Below, one piece after another: positions 27,245-34,760 of a DNA stretch of 64,000 nucleotides (position 1 is its first letter; every line of letters starts with the position of its first letter). The DNA is taken from NCBI GenBank assembly GCA_022843485.1, contig JALHNM010000010.1, positions 1-64,000 on the forward strand, in the 5' to 3' direction. A program made the position numbers and the translations under genes. Origin of the DNA: Fimbriimonadaceae bacterium (lineage in GTDB: Bacteria > Armatimonadota > Fimbriimonadia > Fimbriimonadales > Fimbriimonadaceae). Under the pieces are notes generated by a model. The model was not told the DNA's origin. It saw only the letters and a program-made list of their open reading frames with translations, and searched no databases.

Positions 27245-27603
27245 GCGGAGGATCGTTCAACTACCTGTTCAGCAAGATGATGTCCGGCGAAGCGAACCCC
27301 CATGAGCTGCGTCCGATGATCGAGGAGATGCGTCGTCGGGGCATCAACAAGATCGCCGACGAGCTCGAGGCCCGCGCGGACGCTTGGATGGCTGTGCAGC
27401 AGCGGTACGCGGACCTCGCGCACGAGATCGAGTGGCACTGCAGCGGGGACTACGGCGCGGACCAAGTCGACGAGGAGCTGAAGCGGTTGGGGCATGAACC
27501 CCAAGTGCTCGAGAAGCGGTGCCGGTGCGTCATAGGCGAGACGGACGGCCCGAGGTGCTCGCTCGCGGCGGGACACGACGGGCTCTGCAACACGTCGTTC
27601 TAG
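27241..27603 (+). CDS. MSGGSFNY-type phage protein, 120 aa
   Basis: Starts with MSGGSFNYLFSKM, a start seen in a widespread small phage protein family of unknown function. A helical stretch with LEARADAWMAVQQRYADLAH follows, then DLAHEIEWHCSGDYGADQVD, then Cys-rich CRCVIGETDGPRCSL and GHDGLC, which may bind zinc. Its stop TAG shares the palindrome CTAG with the stop of the convergent gene. Confidence 0.6.
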   Translation: MSGGSFNYLFSKMMSGEANPHELRPMIEEMRRRGINKIADELEARADAWMAVQQRYADLAHEIEWHCSGDYGADQVDEELKRLGHEPQVLEKRCRCVIGETDGPRCSLAAGHDGLCNTSF

Positions 27604-28328
27604 ACCTCGTAGATCCACTCCTTCGCGACCATGTTCTTGGGCGCTTCCCAGCCTGGGGGCATGGGAACGGAGGCGTCGAGGGAGATCCAGCGCTTGACGC
27701 CCTCCTTGGGCGTGCCGGCCTGGATGAAGATGTGATCGGGCGTGCTCGAGCGCGTGGTCTGGATGACCTTGAAGCGGCAGGGGATGCCGACGGACATGAG
27801 CGCGGCGCAGCCTAGGCTGCTGAAGTCGTCGCAGTCCGCGGTACCCGTTCCGAGGGTGTGGCGCGGGTGCATGTACGTGTCCGCGCCCGAGATGTCGGAC
27901 GTGTAGCGCACGTCGCGGCGGAGGGCCTTGAAGATGGCCAAGATCTCGGCCTCGGTGTTCTTCTCGGGCACGCACCACTGCTCGCCGTTCCAGCCGCTGC
28001 GGCACTTCTTGGAGAGCTCGGCGCGGGTCCAGGCGATGACCTTGGGGTCGAACTTGCCCTTCTCGGCGTTGGTGATGATCTGCTCGAGGCGGTCGTCGAG
28101 GTTGTTGACCGACTTGAGGGTGACGCGCATGGACCCGTTGGGGGTGTTCATGCGGGGCCCCTGCCGCAGGGTCGTCAGGTTGCGCTTGCGGCGCTTGACG
28201 ACCTGCGAGCGCGGCCCGCCCGCGTCGGTGCGCCCGAGGCCCTTGCTGAGGTGCCCGAGGCCCCTGTTGAGCGCGGACAGGCCGCCGTAGATGGAGACAG
28301 CACCGAGCGCGAGGCTGAAGAGATCCAT
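27600..28328 (-). CDS. Transglutaminase-like cysteine protease/cross-linker
   Basis: The ATG at 28326-28328 (MDLFSLALGAVSIYGG) begins a hydrophobic N-terminal helix. A transglutaminase-like triad follows: TADCDDFSSLGC with Cys166, TPDHIFI with His199 and WISLDAS with Asp218. Such domains act as proteases, amidases or cross-linkers. The N-terminal anchor and location next to a large virion-like protein suggest a role in particle assembly or entry. No good ribosome binding site is seen. Confidence 0.65.
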   Translation of the reverse strand: MDLFSLALGAVSIYGGLSALNRGLGHLSKGLGRTDAGGPRSQVVKRRKRNLTTLRQGPRMNTPNGSMRVTLKSVNNLDDRLEQIITNAEKGKFDPKVIAWTRAELSKKCRSGWNGEQWCVPEKNTEAEILAIFKALRRDVRYTSDISGADTYMHPRHTLGTGTADCDDFSSLGCAALMSVGIPCRFKVIQTTRSSTPDHIFIQAGTPKEGVKRWISLDASVPMPPGWEAPKNMVAKEWIYEV

Positions 28329-28353
28329 GCTACCGAGCGTAGCATGAAAAGAC

Positions 28354-28379
28354 GAAAGCCCGACCGAGGCCGGGCTTTC
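28354..28379 (-). terminator. Rho-independent terminator
   Basis: GAAAGCCCG and CGGGCTTTC flank an 8-base loop; on the minus strand the stem is followed by GTCTTTTC. It lies between the 609-residue protein gene and the transglutaminase-like gene and would end the upstream transcript. Confidence 0.7.
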
Positions 28380-28468
28380 GTGGTGGGTAGTGCTGAACAA
28401 GGTTCTGCGCGGCGGGCGTCATCCCAAAGATAACCGCCGCACGTCGGCTCAGCGCTCGGAGCGTAGCA

Positions 28469-30298
28469 TCACTCGCCCTCGTCGCCAGCCTCTTCTTCCT
28501 CGCCATCGTCCTCGCCGTCGTCTTCGGCGGGGGCCGGCAGGGTCTCGGGTGCGGGCGCAGGAGCCTCGGCGGCAGGAGGCGCGACGGACTGGGGTGCCAG
28601 GACGACGGGCGCGGGCACGGGGGCCGGGAGGGGCTCGAGGTTCATGAGCTGCCGGACCACGGTGTGGAAGGAGATCCAGTGCTCGGTGAAGGAATCGGAG
28701 ATGCGCACGGCGGCGCGCTCGTCGAGGAGGCCCTTGTCGATCAGCATCTTCAGCCAGCCGCGGAGGCCGTTCAGGGCGGGCTCGGAGCGGTCGTTGACGG
28801 CGTGATCGAGGAGCGAGTCCACGAACGCGGTCCAGACGGGGATGTTGCGCAGGGTGTAGAGGGTCTCGGTGGTGTGTTGGATGCGCTTCTCGTGGGAGTC
28901 GGCGGCTTCCATGGTCGCGCAGAGGTCGCGCATGTTCGAGGGGAACTGGACGGGAGCGGCGGCTGCACGCTGCTGGGCGGTCGCGGGCGCCACGGCGGGG
29001 CGCTGCGGGGCGGGCACGGGAGCCGCCTGGTGGACGGGAGCCTGCGCCGGGAGCTGGCGAGGTGCGGTCGCGGCAGCGCGACGCTGGTCGATGTTGGCGC
29101 CCATCATCTTGCCGAGGCTATCGCCGAACATCTTGTTCGAGAAGAGGGCTCCGAGGGCGTCGAAGAAGGTAGCGCCGGCGGGCGCGGCGTTGTCGGCACC
29201 GGCGACGCTCGTCGCCACCTCCTTGAGCACCTTGAGTTTCTCGAGTTCGTCGATGAGGGAGACCTGCTTCTGGGAGCCCTGGACGGTCTGGAGGAAGTTC
29301 ACGGCTTCCTTCATGGCGTCGAGATCGCTCTTGGGCTGGGTCTGGGGGCGCGCCAGCTCGAGCAGGTCTCGCGTGGAGAGCTCGGGCTTGGCGAACACGC
29401 GATCGACGAGGACGGGCAGCATCAGCGTGACCACCTTCTCCATCAGCGGGCTCATCTCGGACGCGGCCGGCATGGCAGGCGGCATCGGCATCGGGGCGGC
29501 CTTGAGGGCGGCCAGCTCGGCCTTGAGGGCGGCCAGCTCGGGGTCCTGCCGTTGCGTCAGCAACTGCATCATCATCTGCTGGCTCTGCTGCGCCTGCGCC
29601 GCCTGCATCTGCATCATGGCGACCATGAGTTCCGTGTTGCTGTCCTTCCCCTTGAGGTCGGTGAGCAGCTTGTTCGTGCGGTGCATGAGGTCGATCGGGT
29701 CGGGAGCGGGGGTTGCGGGCTGCATGGCGTTCTTCTCTCGGAGCTGGTCGAGCATCTTGAGCATGACGGTGTCGGTGGCGGCCGGCGTGGTGCCGGTCAG
29801 CTCGCCGCCGATGGGCTCGGGCAGGTTGACCTCGCCCGCGTTGGTCTCGCGGTTCGTGGCATCGAAGACGGAGATCTGGTAGCGCCCGCCGCCCCACTTC
29901 GGGCGCACGTACGTCATGATGAAGGACTCGGCATCGCCGCTCGAGGCGATGGCGCGCATGGACCATTCGCCGATGGGGCCCCAGTCGCCGTCCTGCATCA
30001 GCCGCCGCACGCGGACCTTCTCGGCGCCCGGGAACATCTTGGCGAGCGAACCGAGCTTGCGGAGGCCGGGGGAGTTGAGGGTGGCCTCGCGCTGCTGGGC
30101 GGCCCGATCCCAACTGCGGACCTCAGCCGGGCGGGGCCTCGGCGCCGTCGGGGGAGGCGCGAACGCGTTCAGGTCCAAAGGTTGCGAGAGGGGGTTGGCG
30201 TCCGGCGGTGCAGCCGGCTCGAGGATGCCCGAGACCTCGGGCGAGATCGTCGTTTCCAGGTTGCGAATCAAGTCTCCAGCGAGTGCATTCAGCGACAT
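28469..30298 (-). CDS. Large coiled-coil and Pro-rich protein, 609 aa, possibly virion-associated
   Basis: The ATG at 30296-30298 (MSLNALAGDLIRN) follows GGAGAGGCC. Residues 85-165 look like a folded domain (SLAKMFPGAEKVRVRRLMQD, GGGRYQISVFDATNRE), residues 190-285 are a Met/Gln-rich coiled coil, residues 400-450 are Ala/Pro-rich, 460-560 a helical domain, and the tail is Pro then Glu/Asp-rich (EDDGEDDGEEEEAGDEGE). A modular structural or scaffold protein is plausible; no family is recognised. It has its own promoter with paired operators. Confidence 0.6.
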   Translation of the reverse strand: MSLNALAGDLIRNLETTISPEVSGILEPAAPPDANPLSQPLDLNAFAPPPTAPRPRPAEVRSWDRAAQQREATLNSPGLRKLGSLAKMFPGAEKVRVRRLMQDGDWGPIGEWSMRAIASSGDAESFIMTYVRPKWGGGRYQISVFDATNRETNAGEVNLPEPIGGELTGTTPAATDTVMLKMLDQLREKNAMQPATPAPDPIDLMHRTNKLLTDLKGKDSNTELMVAMMQMQAAQAQQSQQMMMQLLTQRQDPELAALKAELAALKAAPMPMPPAMPAASEMSPLMEKVVTLMLPVLVDRVFAKPELSTRDLLELARPQTQPKSDLDAMKEAVNFLQTVQGSQKQVSLIDELEKLKVLKEVATSVAGADNAAPAGATFFDALGALFSNKMFGDSLGKMMGANIDQRRAAATAPRQLPAQAPVHQAAPVPAPQRPAVAPATAQQRAAAAPVQFPSNMRDLCATMEAADSHEKRIQHTTETLYTLRNIPVWTAFVDSLLDHAVNDRSEPALNGLRGWLKMLIDKGLLDERAAVRISDSFTEHWISFHTVVRQLMNLEPLPAPVPAPVVLAPQSVAPPAAEAPAPAPETLPAPAEDDGEDDGEEEEAGDEGE

Positions 30299-30323
30299 TT
30301 TGGCCTCTCCTAGTATCTGCAAC

Positions 30324-30351
30324 GTTATAAGTCTACGATTCGTAGCATCAA
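30324..30351 (-). promoter_or_regulatory. Regulated promoter for the 609-aa protein gene
   Basis: The minus strand shows TTGATG, a 16-base spacer and TATAAC. The spacer contains the perfect palindrome CTACGAATCGTAG, so a bound repressor would block RNA polymerase. Confidence 0.6.
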
Positions 30352-30368
30352 GATTCTACGATCCGTAG
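30333..30368. promoter_or_regulatory. Two 13-bp operators, CTACGA-T-TCGTAG
   Basis: A perfect palindrome at 30333-30345 and a one-mismatch copy at 30356-30368 lie 23 bp apart, that is about two helical turns. One sits between -10 and -35, the other just upstream. A lysogeny repressor or the integrase/excisionase system could bind here, since the integrase gene ends 25 bp away. Confidence 0.65.
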
Positions 30369-30393
30369 CAGCAGCGTGATGCTGCGGAAAGCA

Positions 30394-31365
30394 TCATCGT
30401 GGGATCGTGTTCCGCAGATAGGCGACGGCCTGGCCGGCGCGTTCCGCGCTCGGGGCCTGGAGCACGAGGCGAGCGTCACGTTGCACGATGGCCCCGAGCA
30501 CGTCGGAGTCCTGCACGTCGAGGTAGTGGGCGTAGGTGGTCTTCACGTCCTTGTGCCCGAGCACCTTGGTCATGGTGGCCATGTCGACCCCATTTTTCCA
30601 GAGGGCCGTGGCGTACGTGTCGCGAAGGGAGTGCAGCGTGAGCTTGCCGGGGGAGGGCACGGTCTTGCGGATCGCGGCGCAGTGGTGGCGCATGGTTCGG
30701 GTCGAGATGTGGCCGGCAAGAGACGGGAAAACCCAGTCCGAGTCGCCGTGGACGTGCTGGCGCCAGTTCTTCATGTAGCTGAGGAAGATGGGCACCCCAT
30801 CCATGAGGATCGGCACGAGACGCACGAGCCCACCCTTGCCCCGGATGATGAACACGATGTGCTCTTGGTGCCGATTCGTCCCGGCTACCGGCAGGGCCAC
30901 CTTGCGGATCGAGTGCTTGAGGGAGAGGGTGGCGAGCTCGTTACTGCGGAGGCCCGTGTAGGGCAGGAGCAAGAGCGCGGTGCGGAAGGGCTCATCGAGC
31001 TTGGAGGCGGCCCTCAAGTACGCGAGGATGGACTCCCCCTGGAGGGCGTTGGGCACTGGCGCGGCGGCCTTGGGGGTGTCGGCGTGCAGGACGGGGGGCA
31101 CGAGGCCGTGCCCCTCGCACCAGCGGAGGTAGTAACAGGCCCCGGCCTTGTAGACGTGCACGGACCGAGGAGCGAAATCTTTGGCCATCAGCCAGGCCAC
31201 GAAGTTGCCCATGGTCTGAGGGGGCAGTCGGTCGAAGGGTAGCCGGCTCTCCTGCAGGAACTTGAGGAAGTGGTTGGCCGCGTCGACGTACTTGATCCGG
31301 GTGTTCTCGGCCCTCACGCGACCCAGGTGCGCCGAGAACTTTTCGATCGAGAACTCGTCGCTCAT
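30394..31365 (-). CDS. int: Tyrosine recombinase (phage integrase)
   Basis: The 323-residue protein starts MSDEFSIEKFSAH. It has an N-terminal SAM-like core-binding domain and a catalytic domain with Arg140 (YTGLRSNEL), Lys178 (RGKGGL), His245-x-x-Arg248 (LHSLRDTYAT), His271 (GHKDV) and nucleophile Tyr281 (AHYLD). It would integrate and excise the element. The ATG overlaps the upstream small gene. The attachment site is probably in an adjacent gap (30299-30393 or 31596-31727). Confidence 0.9.
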   Translation of the reverse strand: MSDEFSIEKFSAHLGRVRAENTRIKYVDAANHFLKFLQESRLPFDRLPPQTMGNFVAWLMAKDFAPRSVHVYKAGACYYLRWCEGHGLVPPVLHADTPKAAAPVPNALQGESILAYLRAASKLDEPFRTALLLLPYTGLRSNELATLSLKHSIRKVALPVAGTNRHQEHIVFIIRGKGGLVRLVPILMDGVPIFLSYMKNWRQHVHGDSDWVFPSLAGHISTRTMRHHCAAIRKTVPSPGKLTLHSLRDTYATALWKNGVDMATMTKVLGHKDVKTTYAHYLDVQDSDVLGAIVQRDARLVLQAPSAERAGQAVAYLRNTIPR

Positions 31366-31595
31366 CGGCAGGCTCGAGCGCGCTTGCGCAGGGTCGTCAT
31401 GGGGAGGGCGCCAGTGACCTTGATGCCGTTCGAGTACACGCGCACCAGGCGCCCGCAGAGCATCACGCGGCGGACGCGACCGTGCTGGGAGCCGATGCGC
31501 GCGAACGCCAGGGCGTTGGCCAGCTTGTCGTTCGAGAACGACCAGCACTCCTTCTTGCGGAAGGTCCGGTTCGCGAGGGAGCAGACTGTGATCAT
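31362..31595 (-). CDS. Small basic protein upstream of integrase, 77 aa
   Basis: MITVCSLANRTFRKKECWSF begins a basic protein ending TTLRKRARACR. It overlaps the integrase start by four bases, the position often held by an excisionase or directionality factor, but no winged-helix signature is evident. A longer start at 31676 is possible. Confidence 0.45.
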   Translation of the reverse strand: MITVCSLANRTFRKKECWSFSNDKLANALAFARIGSQHGRVRRVMLCGRLVRVYSNGIKVTGALPMTTLRKRARACR

Positions 31596-31727
31596 GGTAG
31601 TTGCTCGGTAGTAGTTTTGTAGTCGCTCAATAGGAGTCTTGACTACGCAGCTCAGTAACTGCGGATGGCAAAACATAGTCTATCTGTAGGCGTTGTCTCG
31701 TGTTCTTTCTTGGGCTACAAGTCGGGC
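31596..31727. promoter_or_regulatory. Divergent control region of integrase and virion-side genes
   Basis: This gap has GTAGTTGCTCGGTAGTAG, TGTAGTCGC (31619) and TTGACTACGCAG (about 31639), all members of the GTAGT/ACTAC motif set. A short AT-rich stretch with TATCTGTAG follows. Probably back-to-back promoters with shared operators; also a candidate attP region. Confidence 0.45.
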
Positions 31728-32111
31728 ATGGATCAACAGAGGCGCACTCTCTCCGGCATGGTCAATGGGCTCCCCATCACCGTGCCGATCTCCCCGGCCG
31801 CTGCGGCTGTCATCCACACCCTCGACGCGGCACAAGCGGGGGACTCGAACGGGCGACCGTTCTTGGACCAGCTGTCGCTCTGGGTGAGCAACGCGGACGC
31901 GGCGGCCACGGTCCTCACCGTGACGATCACCCCGCCCGGCGGCACGCCCATCGTCACGACGGTGGCGGTTCCGATCAGGAGCATCGTCCAGGTCTTCAAC
32001 GAGACCGTGCTGGGCGGAGCGGCCTCGGGCCTCGGCGGCGCCACGATCTCGGTCCAGACCTCGGCTGGTGTCATGACCGCCTGGGGTTGGTTCGTCCGCA
32101 CCGGCGGCTGA
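31728..32111 (+). CDS. Beta-rich virion-type protein, 127 aa
   Basis: MDQQRRTLSGMVNGLPITVP is followed by alternating beta-strand patterns (SLWVSNADAAATVLTVTITP, ATISVQTSAGVMTAWGWFV) like a small jelly-roll or Ig-like domain. An in-frame ATG at 31665 is the alternative start. It opens the rightward structural region. Function is inferred from pattern and place only. Confidence 0.5.
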   Translation: MDQQRRTLSGMVNGLPITVPISPAAAAVIHTLDAAQAGDSNGRPFLDQLSLWVSNADAAATVLTVTITPPGGTPIVTTVAVPIRSIVQVFNETVLGGAASGLGGATISVQTSAGVMTAWGWFVRTGG

Positions 32112-32162
32112 GCCATCTGCGAATGAGGCGCCGCATTTCGCGGCGTGGAGAGACGAGGGAAC

Positions 32163-32540
32163 ATGAAGCAGTTGGATGAAGCCGCATTGATGAAGGCAGC
32201 GACCTTCGACTCGATGGACACGATCTACTCGCCGAATGGCGGGCACATCGTGGTCGTCGCAGTGCTGGCCGGGGTACCCGTGTGCTGGCAGTGCGGCGAG
32301 CCCTTCGACCAGAACGACGGCCGGTACGCGCTGATCGAGAAGAAGAACGACATCGACACCTCGGTGCCGGTGGGCGTGCACCGCAAGTGCTTCAACCCGG
32401 CCCAGCAGTTCAGCGTCGGCGTGCAGCTTCGCAAGGCGGCGGCGGGGATCCTCGAGAAGACGAAGCTCGCCAAGGTGCTCGCGGGCGCGGACAGGATCGC
32501 GAACGCCGCGCTCGAGAGCGCCAAGAAAGTCGTCCTCTAA
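32163..32540 (+). CDS. Zinc-binding protein, 125 aa
   Basis: The ATG at 32163 follows GAGAGACGAGGGAAC. A CWQCGEPF motif at about 41-48 and HRKCF at about 76-80 provide Cys/His ligands of a zinc finger; the C-terminal 45 residues are helical and basic (KTKLAKVLAGADRIANAAL). Unknown role. Confidence 0.55.
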   Translation: MKQLDEAALMKAATFDSMDTIYSPNGGHIVVVAVLAGVPVCWQCGEPFDQNDGRYALIEKKNDIDTSVPVGVHRKCFNPAQQFSVGVQLRKAAAGILEKTKLAKVLAGADRIANAALESAKKVVL

Positions 32541-32550
32541 AGGAGCGCTC

Positions 32551-33249
32551 ATGGAGATCGAGAACTACGCGGACGGTAGCTACAGCACCTCGGACTACGG
32601 GGGTCGGGGCGACATCTTCGCCTTGGTGCCCCGGGTGTTCCCGGTGCCGGACTACCTCGCCGAGTACTTCGATCTCGGCAAGGCGCTGCGCGTCGCGACG
32701 GACACCTGCACCTTGCAGCAAGGCAAGTGCTGGGTGATTCGTCGCGACCGCATGCTGCCTCGAGCGGGGCAGCGGTGCGGGCGCGGGGAGTGCGGGTGGA
32801 GGAGCCCGAACAGCCCAGGGCTCGCGGCGGAGCTCGAGGGCTTGCGGGACGGCTCGCTCGCGCGGGCGCTCGGCGGCACGCCCGTCGCGCTCGCGACGAG
32901 CCGGGGGCTGGCGGTGGTCCAGGACGGCACCGTGCTGCCCTTGTGGCAGCGGGTGTACCGGAACACGGGCGCCAACCACTTCGTCGTGCAGGGCCCGAGC
33001 GAGACGTACTCGGCGGCGGTTCGCGCGGCGATGGTGCTGGCGGACCGGACGCAGGCGCAGCGGCTCGTGTACCGCACGGGCGTCAGCGGGGAGCCCATCC
33101 CGATGCTCTACGTCGAGCCTGGGGGCCTCACGCGCTCGGCCAGGGGCCCGCGCGGGGACGCGACGCAGGTGTCGCTGATGGATCAGTTCGAGCTGCGGCA
33201 GGCCATGGCGGCTTCCGCAGGTGGATCTTTGATGCCCCACGGGATGTGA
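32551..33249 (+). CDS. Protein of 232 aa, unknown, first of receptor module 1
   Basis: The ATG at 32551 follows AAGGAGCGCTC. The sequence (MEIENYADGSYSTSDYGGRG, then WQRVYRNTGANHFVVQGPSE) is soluble, with four Cys near residues 52-86. No family is recognised. It leads the set of genes up to the large fibre at 34761 and overlaps the next gene. Confidence 0.55.
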   Translation: MEIENYADGSYSTSDYGGRGDIFALVPRVFPVPDYLAEYFDLGKALRVATDTCTLQQGKCWVIRRDRMLPRAGQRCGRGECGWRSPNSPGLAAELEGLRDGSLARALGGTPVALATSRGLAVVQDGTVLPLWQRVYRNTGANHFVVQGPSETYSAAVRAAMVLADRTQAQRLVYRTGVSGEPIPMLYVEPGGLTRSARGPRGDATQVSLMDQFELRQAMAASAGGSLMPHGM

Positions 33250-33599
33250 TCGTCATGGCGATGACGGTCACCCTCATGCCCGACGGGCTGCACCATGCCA
33301 TCGCGACCGGCGAGATCACGGTTGGTGCGGGCTTCGGCGAGGTTGTGGGCCTGGGCATCGGGCAACTGATGCAGCTCCGGCTGCCGTTCGAGTCGCGGGT
33401 CTACACCCCGGTCGGGTTCGAGGAGCAGTTCTTCATCCTGGCCAAGAGCCTGGACGGTAACGTGAGCGACGTGCGCTTGAACGCGATCCCTTTCGTCTAC
33501 GACGACGTGGGGGTGATCTTGCGCCTCGACGTGGACATCACGGCGGACCCCGCGAACACGTACATGCAGCTCGAAGCCCACCACTCGGTAGGCAGGTGA
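33246..33599 (+). CDS. Receptor-module protein A, copy 1
   Basis: A GTG at 33246 overlaps the previous stop; the ATG at 33255 is the alternative. Residues from GFGEVVGLGIGQLMQLRLPF to the end LEAHHSVGR align closely with the product at 42124-42366 (shared LRLPF, SLDGNVS, LNA, VDI, EAHH). Beta-rich, probably a small structural or adaptor protein of the adhesin complex. The duplicate marks two related modules. Confidence 0.6.
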   Translation: MIVMAMTVTLMPDGLHHAIATGEITVGAGFGEVVGLGIGQLMQLRLPFESRVYTPVGFEEQFFILAKSLDGNVSDVRLNAIPFVYDDVGVILRLDVDITADPANTYMQLEAHHSVGR

Positions 33600-33603
33600 C
33601 TGC

Positions 33604-34059
33604 ATGGCGCAAATCATCTTCATCCCGTTGGGGAGTGGTGGCGGTGGCGGAGGTCCAGCCGAAGTTTTCCAGTGGAACGCCAACGGCGACCTGCCTGCCT
33701 TCGACCCGCAGGCCGGCAGCTTCAACGGCTTCCTCTCGAGCAACGCGCTTCTAGCGGGGCCTGGTCCGTTCGACGGGCAGCGACAGGTGCTCGCTGCGCA
33801 GACCATCGCGGCGCTCCGGGTAACGCAGAGGGTCCCGAGCACGGCGCCCAGCACGACCACGGTCGAGTTCTACCGGATCCGAGGGGGTGTGGTAACGAGT
33901 CTGGGCACCGTGTCGCTGAACAACACGGTCCAGTTCCAGGCGGCCAGCGCGCCTCCGCTCGCGGCGGGCCTGCAGGCGGCTGACGTGTTGTTCGTGTCCT
34001 TCGCGGCCATCCCTGGGCTGGACGCCGCTGACTTCTCCTGCTGGCTGGCGCTCGTATGA
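33604..34059 (+). CDS. Receptor-module protein B, copy 1
   Basis: MAQIIFIPLGSGGGGGG opens a 151-residue beta-rich protein. Its start context (GTGACTGCATGGC after protein A) matches that of the 42371 gene, and the first strand (MAxxxFIxxx) is alike. Likely a fibre-base or connector subunit. The Gly run may be a hinge. Confidence 0.5.
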   Translation: MAQIIFIPLGSGGGGGGPAEVFQWNANGDLPAFDPQAGSFNGFLSSNALLAGPGPFDGQRQVLAAQTIAALRVTQRVPSTAPSTTTVEFYRIRGGVVTSLGTVSLNNTVQFQAASAPPLAAGLQAADVLFVSFAAIPGLDAADFSCWLALV

Positions 34060-34751
34060 CCACAGGACTGCTATCGAAGGTGATCGCGTCGGCGGACGCC
34101 GCCACAGGGCTGATCGCGGCGGCGAACGGCACGGTGCAGAAGGTCGCGGGCGACTCGCTCGGGCGCCTGTGGGCGCGCGTGTTCGGCGACACGCCGCACG
34201 ACAGCCCCGACAACACGAACCCGAGCGCGAACTACCCGGTGAAGATCGGCGGACGCGCGGCCCCCTCGGCGGCCGGCTTCGCGGCGCCCGTGGTGGTGGA
34301 CGACCGCACGGACGCGGCGTTCGACGTGAACGGGCGCATGATCGTGGCGGTCGGGGCGATGCCCTCGAGCAGCGCGGTGCTGACGACGCCCAACCCGATC
34401 GCGGACGGGACGACGAGCGTCTACTCGGTGCTGGCTCCTGTGGCGGGCAGCGGCACAGGGCAGCTCTTGATCAAGGGCGGGAGTGGGCGCCTCAGGCGCG
34501 TCCAGGCGCACAACAACAGCCCCAGCGCGACGCTGTACCTGCAGGTGTTCAACTCGGTCAACACGGCCGGCATCGTGACCGGCACGTGGCACTGGGGGAT
34601 GTTGGCCATACCTCCGGGCGGCGTCGGAGAGTACGACTTCTCGGAAGCGGACCTCGCGTGCACGGCAGGCATTGCGGTCGCGCTCAGCACCACCCAAACC
34701 TCCTACACGGCAGCCGCAGTCACCGGCGTGTTCTGCGCGCAGTACGCGTGA
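34056..34751 (+). CDS. Virion-type protein, 231 aa
   Basis: The ATG overlaps the previous stop. After an amphipathic start (MTTGLLSKVIASADAATG), a central segment (NYPVKIGGRAAPSAAGFAAP, then FDVNGRMIVAV) and a C-terminal beta domain (LYLQVFNSVNTAGIVTGTWH) resemble accessory proteins of phage adhesins. It lies ten bases before the big fibre gene. Confidence 0.5.
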   Translation: MTTGLLSKVIASADAATGLIAAANGTVQKVAGDSLGRLWARVFGDTPHDSPDNTNPSANYPVKIGGRAAPSAAGFAAPVVVDDRTDAAFDVNGRMIVAVGAMPSSSAVLTTPNPIADGTTSVYSVLAPVAGSGTGQLLIKGGSGRLRRVQAHNNSPSATLYLQVFNSVNTAGIVTGTWHWGMLAIPPGGVGEYDFSEADLACTAGIAVALSTTQTSYTAAAVTGVFCAQYA

Positions 34752-34760
34752 GGTGAGACA

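Noticed and set aside
28664-30313. Plus-strand Gly/His/Val-rich frame opposite the 609-residue protein
   Set aside because: Mirror frame; no ribosome binding site or domain, while the minus strand has a promoter and strong start.
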